Below the pieces are notes generated by a model. It ran no database searches and was not told the DNA's origin. It was given only the letters and a program-made list of their open reading frames with translations. A stretch of 64,000 bases of DNA from Pseudomonas arcuscaelestis (lineage in GTDB: Bacteria > Pseudomonadota > Gammaproteobacteria > Pseudomonadales > Pseudomonadaceae). The stretch is taken from positions 118,754 through 182,753 of the forward strand of contig NZ_JACOPV010000013.1 of assembly GCF_016881005.1 (NCBI RefSeq), given 5' to 3'. Within the stretch, counting starts at the first letter, position 1. Each line of letters begins with the position of its first letter. Below are positions 15,931 through 23,964 of this stretch, piece by piece. The translations under genes and the position numbers were made by a program.

Positions 15931-16365
15931 ATGAGCAGCACTGCTGAAAACGAAGTACGCCAACTCATCGAGCGCTGGATACCTGCCGTTCGTGCGCGCG
16001 ACATTCCCGCCATTACCGCCCCATATGCCGAAGATATCGTTGCTTTTGATGCCGTGAAAGAATTGCAATTCAAAGGCAAGGCAGCTTACCGCGCCCACTG
16101 GCAAGCCTGCATGGAACACTGTCCCGGCGACATGATCTTCGAGATGGAGCAACTGCAGGTTCATGCCAGCGCCGACCTGGCCTTTGCCCACTGGCTGAAC
16201 CGCTGTGGCCCAGCCAGCGACGAGAGTGGTGAGGACAAGAGCTGCTACATGCGTGTCAGCGCCGGATACAAGCGCATTGATGGTCAGTGGATGGTCGTTC
16301 ATGAGCATTGGTCGGCACCTTTCGATATGGAGACCGGCGCCGCGTTGTTCTCGCTCAAGCCTTAA
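15931..16365 (+). CDS. SnoaL-like (DUF4440/SgcJ-type) protein
   Basis: A 144-residue NTF2-fold protein: EVRQLIERWIPAVRARDIPA, then APYAEDIVAFDAV and a C-terminal GQWMVVHEHWSAPFD strand, the usual SnoaL/SgcJ layout of a small-molecule-binding or enzymatic cone. No signal peptide. GAGGATAGGACC precedes ATG 15931. It is the first gene of the four-gene ECF42 operon, 86 bp before the DGPF gene. The substrate is unknown; proteins of this fold are frequent partners of DGPF and SRPBCC proteins in such operons. Confidence 0.87.
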   Translation: MSSTAENEVRQLIERWIPAVRARDIPAITAPYAEDIVAFDAVKELQFKGKAAYRAHWQACMEHCPGDMIFEMEQLQVHASADLAFAHWLNRCGPASDESGEDKSCYMRVSAGYKRIDGQWMVVHEHWSAPFDMETGAALFSLKP

Positions 16366-16451
16366 GTTGAACGCTGACGAAATCGTGTCCAAGGGTGCCT
16401 GTTGCAGCGGCGCGACTTGCAGCCATGTTGGCATTTGCGCAGGAGAAGACG

Positions 16452-16796
16452 ATGAAATACCTATGCCTGGTCTATTGTGAAGAAGGTCTGCTGCACAGCT
16501 TGCCCGACAGCCCCGCCGATGCCGAGTGTATGGCGTATGCCGAAGCGATCCAGGGCAGTGGGCGGATGCTCGCCGCCGAGGCGCTCAAGCCCGTGCAGAC
16601 TGCCACCACCGTGCGTGTCCGGGGGGGGCATATGAGTCTGACCGACGGGCCGTTTGCCGAAACCAAAGAACAACTTGCGGGCTTCTATCTGGTCGATGCC
16701 CGTGACCTGAATGAAGCCCTGAACATTGCCAGGGGCATTCCTGCCGCCAGAGTTGGCAGTGTCGAAGTGAGGCCGATCCGCGAGTTGCAACCTTGA
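16452..16796 (+). CDS. YciI-like DGPF-domain protein
   Basis: A 114-residue protein of the YCII/DGPF family (PF03795), with the namesake motif SLTDGPFAETKEQLAGFYLVDA and the opening MKYLCLVYCEEGLLHSL. AGGAGA precedes ATG 16452. DGPF proteins are the signature neighbours of ECF42 sigma factors, and the two sit in one operon here. The biochemical role is not established; a ferredoxin-like dimer with a possible active-site His/Asp pair is typical of YciI relatives. Confidence 0.92.
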   Translation: MKYLCLVYCEEGLLHSLPDSPADAECMAYAEAIQGSGRMLAAEALKPVQTATTVRVRGGHMSLTDGPFAETKEQLAGFYLVDARDLNEALNIARGIPAARVGSVEVRPIRELQP

Positions 16797-16815
16797 GTCG
16801 AAGGAGAACAACAAG

Positions 16816-17301
16816 ATGAGCCTTCACCCTCCAGGGGCTGCGCAGTATGAGCTGTCCCTCAGCCGATTGATTGATGCTCCGCGTAGAAAAGTGTTCCGGG
16901 CCTGGACTGACCCGCAGTTGTTGGCCCAATGGTGGGGGCCGAACGGCATGATTACCCCGGTGTGTGAAATGCAGTTGTGGGTAGGCGGGTTGTTTCGCAC
17001 GGTGATGCAGGCGCCAGACGGTGCCGAGTATCCCAATCAGGGGGTGTTCCTGGAAATTCTTGCACCTGAGCGAATTGTTTTCACTGATGCTTTCGGACCC
17101 GGCTGGGTGCCGTCGAGCAAGGCATTCATGACGGCGGTAGTGACCTTCGAGGATGTTCAAGGCAAAACCCAGTACACCGCACGCGCCTGGCACTGGAACG
17201 CCGCCGATTGCTTGGCCCATGAAGAAATGGGTTTTCATCGTGGGTGGGGTGAAAGCTTGGACCGACTGGTGGCATTGGTGACCACGCAGATGCCGGACTG
17301 A
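16816..17301 (+). CDS. SRPBCC/AHSA1-domain protein
   Basis: A 161-residue START-like protein (AHSA1 family): YELSLSRLIDAPRRKVFRAW, then TDPQLLAQWWGPNG and ILAPERIVFTDAF, the standard hydrophobic-pocket scaffold. Third gene of the ECF42 operon, 19 bp behind the DGPF gene and preceded by AAGGAGAA. Its TGA shares the A with the ATG of the sigma gene (TGATG), so the two are translationally coupled. Ligand unknown. Confidence 0.9.
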   Translation: MSLHPPGAAQYELSLSRLIDAPRRKVFRAWTDPQLLAQWWGPNGMITPVCEMQLWVGGLFRTVMQAPDGAEYPNQGVFLEILAPERIVFTDAFGPGWVPSSKAFMTAVVTFEDVQGKTQYTARAWHWNAADCLAHEEMGFHRGWGESLDRLVALVTTQMPD

Positions 17302-18539
17302 TGGCAACGCAGGCCCAAGTGCAGGCTGAGGTCGAGTCGGTTTACCAGCGCGAGTCGCGGCGTATTCTGGCCACGTTAATTCGCTTGCTGGGAGATTTCG
17401 ATCTGGCTGAGGAGGCCATGCACGAAGCTTTTTTTGTTGCTGTCGAACGTTGGCAGCGCGATGGAATACCCGCCAGTCCAAGGGCCTGGCTGGTGTCCAC
17501 CGGACGCTTCAAGGCTATCGACGGGTTGCGTCGGCGCGCCCGCTTCGACCGCACCCAGGCGCAGTTGATGATCGCGTTGGAGGCGCAGCAGGAGGATGAG
17601 GTGAAAGACGACGAGGAGCTGGAAGACGATCGCCTGCGCCTGATCTTTACCTGTTGTCATCCGGCGTTGGCCGCCGATGCCCAGGTGCCACTGACCTTGC
17701 GTGAGGTCTGCGACCTGACCACCGAGGAAATCGCCCGGGCCTTTCTACAGAGCCCGGCCACTATTGCCCAGCGCATCGTGCGTGCCAAGGCGAAGATCCG
17801 TGATGCGCAGATTCCCTATCAAGTGCCGGCGCTGAACGAATTGCCGGAGCGCCTGGACAGTGTGCTGAGGGTCATTTATCTGGTGTTCAACGAAGGCTAC
17901 TCGGCGTCCTCGGGCGACAACCTGATGCGCAACGACCTCAGTGATGAAGCGATTCGCCTGGGGCGGCTGTTGCAGCAATTGCTGCCAGACCCGGAAGTGC
18001 TGGGGTTGCTGGCGTTGATGTTGCTGCAGGCTTCGCGGCAGGACGCGCGCAGTGACGACAAGGGCGAATTGATTTTGCTCGATGAACAGGATCGCAGTCT
18101 TTGGAATCGCGCATTGATCGCCGAAGGCAGCGAGTTGGTGCAGCAGGCATTGCGAACGCGCCACTTCGGGGTGTATAGCCTGCAAGCTGCAATTGCTGCG
18201 GTGCATGCTGAAGCGGCTAGCGCAGAACAAACCGACTGGGAAGAAATTGTCGGCCTTTACGATGTATTGCTGCGGGGCTGGCCATCGCCTGTGGTGGAAC
18301 TCAATCGTGCCGCTGCCTTGGCGTCACGCGATGGCCCCCAGGCGGGGTTACTGGCGGTGGACGCGATTCTGACGCGCGGCCAGTTGCAGGACTATCACCT
18401 GGCCCATTGCGCCCGTGCTGAACTCTGTCGGCAACTGGGGCGCGTGGATCAAGCGCGCGCGGCCTATCAAACCGCGCTGAACCTAACCCAACAAGGTGCC
18501 GAGCGGCGTTTTATCGAACGCCGCTTGAGCCAGTTGTGA
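17301..18539 (+). CDS. ECF42-family RNA polymerase sigma factor with long C-terminal extension
   Basis: A 412-residue sigma factor. Residues about 10-185 are sigma regions 2 and 4 (LGDFDLAEEAMHEAFFVAVE; TTEEIARAFLQSPATIAQRI), and the remaining 220 residues are the DUF6596/TPR-like helical extension typical of group ECF42 (VIYLVFNEGYSASSG). ECF42 proteins have no membrane anti-sigma factor; the extension is thought to control activity. None is encoded here either. The gene closes the SnoaL-DGPF-SRPBCC operon and probably activates the promoter at 15842. The stimulus is unknown. It is convergent with phaJ, three bases apart. Confidence 0.93.
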   Translation: MATQAQVQAEVESVYQRESRRILATLIRLLGDFDLAEEAMHEAFFVAVERWQRDGIPASPRAWLVSTGRFKAIDGLRRRARFDRTQAQLMIALEAQQEDEVKDDEELEDDRLRLIFTCCHPALAADAQVPLTLREVCDLTTEEIARAFLQSPATIAQRIVRAKAKIRDAQIPYQVPALNELPERLDSVLRVIYLVFNEGYSASSGDNLMRNDLSDEAIRLGRLLQQLLPDPEVLGLLALMLLQASRQDARSDDKGELILLDEQDRSLWNRALIAEGSELVQQALRTRHFGVYSLQAAIAAVHAEAASAEQTDWEEIVGLYDVLLRGWPSPVVELNRAAALASRDGPQAGLLAVDAILTRGQLQDYHLAHCARAELCRQLGRVDQARAAYQTALNLTQQGAERRFIERRLSQL

Positions 18540-18542
18540 GGT

Positions 18543-19013
18543 TTAGCCGATGGTGATTGGCGGCGGGCTGACCAATTCCACTGTCTGTTGTTTACGCGGC
18601 GCGAGGATCTCAGCCTCGCCATCGACGACCAATTCGTCATTCTGATTGAACACCCGCGTGGCGATGCGCACTTTGAACTTGGGCAGCTTTTCCAGGATTT
18701 CCAGGCGTACGGTCAGGGTGTCGCCAAACTTGACCGGCTTCTGGAAGCTCATGGTCTGTCCCAAATAAATGGTGCCCGGGCCAGGCAGTTCGCAGGCAAC
18801 TGCGGCGCTGATCAGTGCACCGCTGAACATGCCGTGGGCGATACGCTCCTTGAACATGCTCTTGGCCGCGAACTCGGCATCCAGGTGGACGGGGTTGTGG
18901 TCACCGGACATCGCTGCGAACAGCTGGATGTCACGTTCTTCGACGGTCTTGCTGTAACTGGCGGTCTGGCCGACTTCAAGGGCTTCGTAAGGAGTGTTGG
19001 TGACCTGGGACAT
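18543..19013 (-). CDS. phaJ: MaoC-family (R)-specific enoyl-CoA hydratase
   Basis: Hot-dog-fold hydratase (156 aa) that turns trans-2-enoyl-CoA from beta-oxidation into (R)-3-hydroxyacyl-CoA, a precursor for polyhydroxyalkanoate. The hydratase 2 motif AAMSGDHNPVHLD carries the catalytic Asp and His. I choose ATG 19013 (MSQVTNTPYEALEVGQTAS) because AGGAA precedes it and the family begins there; the frame runs to 19049. The neighbourhood (hydrolase, fadD2, fadD1) matches that of PhaJ1 in P. putida and P. aeruginosa. Confidence 0.9.
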   Translation of the reverse strand: MSQVTNTPYEALEVGQTASYSKTVEERDIQLFAAMSGDHNPVHLDAEFAAKSMFKERIAHGMFSGALISAAVACELPGPGTIYLGQTMSFQKPVKFGDTLTVRLEILEKLPKFKVRIATRVFNQNDELVVDGEAEILAPRKQQTVELVSPPPITIG

Positions 19014-19048
19014 CGATTCGGTTCCTGCTGAGGGTGTGGAAACGGCCA

Positions 19049-19993
19049 TTATTCACTGCGGGCAGGGCGGCACAGGGCCAACGCGTGCTCACACCAGTCA
19101 ATGATCGCGGCCGTGACCTCGTCACGGTTGGTTTCGTTGAGCAGTTCATGTCGCGCTTTTGGATAGAGCTGCAACTGAACATGCTGGTTGCCGGCCAAGC
19201 GCAAGGCACCGGCCAGATCCTTGAGACGCTTGCCGGCACTGACCGGATCACATTCCCCGCCCATGACCAGGATCGGCAGGTTCGGATCGATCTGTTTGAG
19301 GTTGGCCGGTTGGCTGATTTGTTCAAGCCCCATCAGCAGGTCGATCCATAGCCGGTTGGTGCAGCGAAAGCCGCACAACGGGTCGGCAATGTAGCGGTCG
19401 ACTTCGGCTGTGTCGCGACTGAGCCAGTCGAAGGCTGTGCGAGTGGGTTTGAACGCTTTGTTGAACGAGCCAAAGGACAACCATTCGATCAATGCGCTGT
19501 GACCCAGTGGTCCCTGGCGCCAGGCCTCCAGCCGCGCGATCATGCAGGCCGCGCGGTACAGCGCCGGTGGCTGGAAATTCGAGCCACTGAGAATCGCACC
19601 TTGCAGGCTGGCGCCGTGGTGGATCAGATACGCTTGGGCAATGTAGCTGCCCATACTGTGGCCCAAAAGAAACACAGGGGTGCCAGGGAATTGCTGGCCG
19701 ATGTGCTGGTTGAGCAGCCCGAGATCGTTGACCACGGCGCTCCAGCCATTGTGGTGAGCGAACAGCCCCTGGGTTCCGAGTTCGGCGGTACGGCCATGAC
19801 CGCGTTGGTCATGGGCAATCAGGGCATAACCTGCAGCACTCAGGGCCTGGCCTAGGCGCTGATAGCGACCGGCATGCTCGGCCATGCCGTGGGCCAGCAA
19901 CACGACGGCCTTGATGGGCGTGCTCGGCAGCCATTGGTAAACATAAAGGCTGCAGTGATCGCTGGCCGGTAGCCAGAACGCATCGTGGTGCAT
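19049..19993 (-). CDS. Alpha/beta hydrolase, monoacylglycerol lipase-like
   Basis: A 314-residue serine hydrolase. The nucleophile elbow is LLGHSMGSYIAQAY, the acid is probably in GGECDPVSAGKRL and the histidine in YPKARHELLNE; the HGMAEHAGRY oxyanion segment near residue 36 is the Hydrolase_4/lysophospholipase signature. No signal peptide, so it acts in the cytoplasm. It ends 35 bp before phaJ on the same strand and diverges from fadD2, suggesting release of fatty acids from esters for activation by FadD. Confidence 0.92.
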   Translation of the reverse strand: MHHDAFWLPASDHCSLYVYQWLPSTPIKAVVLLAHGMAEHAGRYQRLGQALSAAGYALIAHDQRGHGRTAELGTQGLFAHHNGWSAVVNDLGLLNQHIGQQFPGTPVFLLGHSMGSYIAQAYLIHHGASLQGAILSGSNFQPPALYRAACMIARLEAWRQGPLGHSALIEWLSFGSFNKAFKPTRTAFDWLSRDTAEVDRYIADPLCGFRCTNRLWIDLLMGLEQISQPANLKQIDPNLPILVMGGECDPVSAGKRLKDLAGALRLAGNQHVQLQLYPKARHELLNETNRDEVTAAIIDWCEHALALCRPARSE

Positions 19994-20200
19994 GGCGAGT
20001 CCTTGTGCGCACAGGTGAATGAATCAGCTCAGTGTATAACTCAAGCGCACAATCGAGAGGTCGCAATAAACAAGATTCATAATGTTAATGACAGTGCTTG
20101 GCATATTTGCCACCTGCGGCATACCTGCTACCGTCGGCACAACATCCTCTCGTCAAGCAGACAGAGGACCGGAGCGGCCAAGGTATGAGGACAAGAATAA

Positions 20201-21889
20201 ATGCAAGCTGATTTCTGGAATGACAAACGTCCTGCAGGTGTTCCGTCGAGTATCGACATGAATACTTACAAGTCTGTGGTCGAAGTATTTGAGCGCTCTT
20301 GCAAGAAATTCGCTGACCGTCCTGCGTTCAGCAACCTGGGGGTAACCCTGACGTATGCCGAGCTGGAACGGCACTCCGCAGCCTTCGCCGCTTACCTGCA
20401 GCAACACACCGATCTGGAACCGGGCGACCGCATCGCCGTGCAGATGCCCAACGTGCTGCAGTACCCCATTGCCGTGTTCGGTGCCTTGCGCGCCGGACTG
20501 ATCGTGGTTAACACCAACCCGCTGTATACCGCGCGTGAAATGCGCCACCAGTTCAAGGATTCCGGCGCCCGGGCACTGGTGTACCTGAATATGTTCGGCA
20601 AACTGGTGCAGGAAGTGCTGCCCGATACCGGCATCGAATTCCTCATCGAGGCGAAGATGGGCGACATGCTGCCGACGGCCAAGGGATGGCTGGTCAACAC
20701 CATCGTGGCCAAGGTCAAGAAGATGGTGCCTGATTACCATCTGCCTCAGGCTGTATCGTTCAAGACCGCGCTCGGCCAAGGCCGGGGGGTTATACCCAAA
20801 CGCGTGTCGCTGAGCCTTGAGGATATCGCCGTACTGCAGTACACCGGCGGCACCACCGGCCTTGCCAAGGGCGCGATGCTGACCCATGGCAACCTGGTCG
20901 CCAACATGCTTCAGGTGCTGGCGTGTTTCTCGCAGCATGGAGAGGACGGTCAACGGCTGATCAAGGAGGGGCAAGAGGTGATGATTGCACCGTTGCCGCT
21001 CTATCATATCTATGCCTTCACCGCGAATTGCATGTGCATGATGGCCACCGGTAATCACAACGTGCTGATCACCAACCCTCGAGATATTCCAGGGTTCATC
21101 AAAGAACTGAAAAAGTGGAAGTTTTCCGGGCTGCTTGGCCTGAACACCCTGTTCGTGGCGCTGATGAATCACCCGGAGTTTAAGAACCTCGACTTCTCTG
21201 CCCTGAAAGTCACCAATTCAGGTGGCACGGCCCTGGTCACCGCCACCGCTGAACGTTGGGAAAGTCTTACGGGCTGTCGCATTGTCGAAGGGTACGGCTT
21301 GACCGAAACTTCGCCTGTGGCCAGCGCCAACCCCTATGGCAAGCTGGCACGCCTCGGCACTGTCGGCATTCCAATGCCGGACACGGCATTCAAGGTCATC
21401 GACGATGAGGGAGTCGAACAACCGCTGGGGGAGCGCGGCGAGCTGTGTATCAAGGGCCCGCAAGTAATGAAAGGCTACTGGGAACAGCCACAGGCCACTG
21501 CCGAAGCACTGGACAGCGATGGCTGGTTCAAGACCGGGGATATTGCCGTGATCGATCCGGATGGCTTTACCCGGATTGTCGATCGCAAGAAGGACATGAT
21601 CATTGTTTCGGGCTTCAACGTGTACCCGAACGAGATCGAAGAAGTGGTCATGAGCCACCCACAGGTGGTCAACTGCGCGGTGATCGGCGTACCTGACGAG
21701 CGTTCGGGGGAAGCGGTGAAACTCTTCGTAGTACCGCGTGACGGTGGTGTCACCGTTGAAGAGCTCAAGGCCTTCTGCAAAGCCAATTTCACCGGCTACA
21801 AAGTACCCAAGCAAATCGTGCTGCGTGACTCGCTGCCGATGACGGCAGTGGGCAAGATCCTGCGACGCGAACTGCGCGACATAGCCTGA
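20201..21889 (+). CDS. fadD2: Long-chain fatty acid-CoA ligase FadD2
   Basis: Activates fatty acids to acyl-CoA with ATP at the inner membrane (562 aa). The AMP-binding motif YTGGTTGLAKGAML, the YGLTETSPVAS motif and the FACS signature DGWFKTGDIAVIDPDG, ending in GKILRRELRD, are intact. GAGGA precedes ATG 20201. It is the first of two tandem paralogues; the order hydrolase-fadD2-fadD1 is that of P. aeruginosa PA3301-PA3299, which is why I call this copy fadD2. In P. aeruginosa the two copies differ in chain-length preference. Confidence 0.93.
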   Translation: MQADFWNDKRPAGVPSSIDMNTYKSVVEVFERSCKKFADRPAFSNLGVTLTYAELERHSAAFAAYLQQHTDLEPGDRIAVQMPNVLQYPIAVFGALRAGLIVVNTNPLYTAREMRHQFKDSGARALVYLNMFGKLVQEVLPDTGIEFLIEAKMGDMLPTAKGWLVNTIVAKVKKMVPDYHLPQAVSFKTALGQGRGVIPKRVSLSLEDIAVLQYTGGTTGLAKGAMLTHGNLVANMLQVLACFSQHGEDGQRLIKEGQEVMIAPLPLYHIYAFTANCMCMMATGNHNVLITNPRDIPGFIKELKKWKFSGLLGLNTLFVALMNHPEFKNLDFSALKVTNSGGTALVTATAERWESLTGCRIVEGYGLTETSPVASANPYGKLARLGTVGIPMPDTAFKVIDDEGVEQPLGERGELCIKGPQVMKGYWEQPQATAEALDSDGWFKTGDIAVIDPDGFTRIVDRKKDMIIVSGFNVYPNEIEEVVMSHPQVVNCAVIGVPDERSGEAVKLFVVPRDGGVTVEELKAFCKANFTGYKVPKQIVLRDSLPMTAVGKILRRELRDIA

Positions 21890-21935
21890 CGGCAACTACA
21901 GTCTGCCGGCTACGAGCGGCAAGTGATGCACGCCG

Positions 21936-21952
21936 AGCCGACCCGTTCGGCT
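21936..21952 (+). terminator. Weak hairpin behind fadD2
   Basis: AGCCGA-CCCGT-TCGGCT, about 47 bp after the fadD2 stop, followed within 20 bp by T-rich sequence. It could reduce read-through into fadD1, but the tail is not adjacent, so confidence is low. Confidence 0.35.
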
Positions 21953-21996
21953 TGCAGCTTGCTGCTTGATTTTTCGAGCTTTAGTCTTTTTACTCT

Positions 21997-22030
21997 AAAA
22001 ATGACCATTGAGTTATCAAGAGTCATTTTT
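21997..22030. promoter_or_regulatory. Inverted repeat AAAAATGAC/GTCATTTTT in the fadD2-fadD1 gap
   Basis: Perfect 9-base arms with a 16-base interior in a 301-bp gap rich in A+T; the right arm is also part of GTCA-N6-TGAC. A second, smaller inverted repeat GGTTT-GCAAT-AAACC lies at 22105-22119. No gene is seen in the gap. The element could be an operator of an independent fadD1 promoter or a terminator stem ending in T5. Confidence 0.45.
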
Positions 22031-22190
22031 GTGACTGTTTGGGCTTCTTTAGCTCTAGTCGACCGTTTGCAAAGCTGCTAATCTCGGCCCGCTTGTGATT
22101 TTCTGGTTTGCAATAAACCGTAATCTTATATCAATAATAATCGCATCGACTGCGGTGAAGAATTCGCTGGTGCTGGAGGAGTGGGCTTCC

Positions 22191-23888
22191 ATGATCGAAA
22201 ACTTTTGGAAGGATAAGTACCCAGCCGGGATTGCTACGCAAATCAATCCGGATGAGTACCCGAATATCCAGGCAGTATTGAAACAGTCCTGCCAACGCTT
22301 TGCTGACAAGCCAGCCTTTAGCAACCTGGGCAAAACCATCACCTACGGCGAACTGTACGAGCAGTCGGGGGCGTTTGCCGCTTACCTTCAGCTAAACACG
22401 GACTTGCAACCCGGTGATCGCATCGCCGTTCAACTGCCCAATGTGCTTCAGTATCCGGTTGCTGTGTTCGGCGCTTTGCGTGCGGGCCTGATCGTGGTCA
22501 ACACCAACCCGTTGTATACCGCACGGGAATTGGAGCACCAGTTCAACGACTCCGGCGCCAAGGCGCTGGTGTGTTTGGCCAACATGGCGCACCTGGCTGA
22601 AAAGGTAGTGCCCAAGACCCAGATCAAACACGTTATTGTCACCGAAGTGGCCGATATGCTGCCACCGGTAAAACGTCTGTTGATCAACAGCGTGATCAAG
22701 TACGTCAAGAAAATGGTCCCGGCCTATCATTTGCCGAAGGCGGTCAAGTTCGTTGACGTGTTGCGTCAGGGCGCCGGCAAACCGGTGCAGGAAGCGAATC
22801 CTGACCGCAATGATGTTGCCGTGTTGCAGTACACCGGTGGTACCACCGGCGTTGCCAAAGGGGCGATGCTTACACACCGTAACCTGATGGCAAATATGCT
22901 GCAGTGCCGGGCGTTGATGGGCTCCAACCTCAATGAAGGTTGCGAGATTCTGATTACCCCGTTGCCGCTTTATCACATTTACGCCTTTACCTTTCATTGC
23001 ATGGCAATGATGCTGATTGGCAACCACAACATCCTGATCAGCAACCCGCGCGATTTGCCGGCGATGGTCAAGGAGCTGTCGAAGTGGAAGTTCAGTGGTT
23101 TTGTCGGTCTGAACACGCTGTTCGTTGCCCTTAGCAACAACGAAAATTTCCGCAAGCTGGACTTCTCGGCACTGAAAATCACCCTGTCCGGTGGTATGGC
23201 CCTGCAGATGAGTGTTGCCGAGCGCTGGAAAGCGGTAACCGGTTGCGCCATTTGCGAAGGCTATGGCATGACCGAAACCAGCCCTGTGGCGACAGTCAAT
23301 CCTGCCGAGCACAACAAGGTCGGCACCATTGGCATTCCGGTACCTTCAACCCTGTGCAAGATCGTCGATGACGCCGGTGTCGAGCTGCCGTTAGGTGAAG
23401 TGGGTGAGCTGTGTGTCAAAGGCCCGCAGGTGATGAAGGGCTACTGGCAGCGACTGGAAGCCACCAACGAGATTCTCGACAGTGAAGGCTGGTTGAAAAC
23501 CGGTGACATTGCCCTGATCCAACCCGATGGTTACCTGCGTATCGTCGACCGCAAGAAAGACATGATTCTGGTGTCCGGATTCAACGTCTATCCCAACGAG
23601 CTCGAAGATGTGCTGGTGGCACTGCCGGGTGTGCTTCAGTGTGCCGCTATCGGTGTGCCTGACGAGAAGTCCGGTGAGGTGATCAAGCTGTTCATTGTCG
23701 TACGGCCAGGTGTCACGTTGACCAAAGAGCAGGTGATGGCGCACATGCGTGCCAATGTCACTGGCTACAAGGTGCCGCGCTTCATCGAGTTCCGGGATGC
23801 GTTGCCGACCACTAACGTCGGTAAGATCCTGCGCCGTGAACTGCGTGATGAGGAGCTGAAAAAGCTCGGTCTGAAGAAGATCGCCTGA
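22191..23888 (+). CDS. fadD1: Long-chain fatty acid-CoA ligase FadD1
   Basis: Second acyl-CoA synthetase (565 aa), closely similar to FadD2 along its whole length (for example both read PGDRIAVQ, NVLQYP and FGALRAGLIVVNTNPLYTAR). Motifs: YTGGTTGVAKGAML, YGMTETSPVAT, EGWLKTGDIALIQPDG, GKILRRELRD. ATG 22191 has GGAGGAG upstream; the frame from 22095 is an unlikely extension. The 301-bp gap with its own inverted repeats suggests that it can be expressed separately from fadD2. Confidence 0.93.
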   Translation: MIENFWKDKYPAGIATQINPDEYPNIQAVLKQSCQRFADKPAFSNLGKTITYGELYEQSGAFAAYLQLNTDLQPGDRIAVQLPNVLQYPVAVFGALRAGLIVVNTNPLYTARELEHQFNDSGAKALVCLANMAHLAEKVVPKTQIKHVIVTEVADMLPPVKRLLINSVIKYVKKMVPAYHLPKAVKFVDVLRQGAGKPVQEANPDRNDVAVLQYTGGTTGVAKGAMLTHRNLMANMLQCRALMGSNLNEGCEILITPLPLYHIYAFTFHCMAMMLIGNHNILISNPRDLPAMVKELSKWKFSGFVGLNTLFVALSNNENFRKLDFSALKITLSGGMALQMSVAERWKAVTGCAICEGYGMTETSPVATVNPAEHNKVGTIGIPVPSTLCKIVDDAGVELPLGEVGELCVKGPQVMKGYWQRLEATNEILDSEGWLKTGDIALIQPDGYLRIVDRKKDMILVSGFNVYPNELEDVLVALPGVLQCAAIGVPDEKSGEVIKLFIVVRPGVTLTKEQVMAHMRANVTGYKVPRFIEFRDALPTTNVGKILRRELRDEELKKLGLKKIA

Positions 23889-23924
23889 TAACGATCCTGT
23901 CACAGCAACCGGCGTTGCCGGAAA

Positions 23925-23947
23925 AAAGGGCCGCTTTGCGGCCCTTT
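23925..23947. terminator. Bidirectional terminator between fadD1 and the FAD oxidase gene
   Basis: Perfect 10-bp stem AAAGGGCCGC-TTT-GCGGCCCTTT, with an A-tract on the left and T-tract on the right, sitting between two convergent genes. Confidence 0.85.
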
Positions 23948-23964
23948 CTCGTTTTGCCTTGGTT

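Noticed and set aside
19014..19049. 12-residue N-terminal extension of PhaJ
   Set aside because: No ribosome site precedes it, whereas ATG 19013 has one and matches family length.
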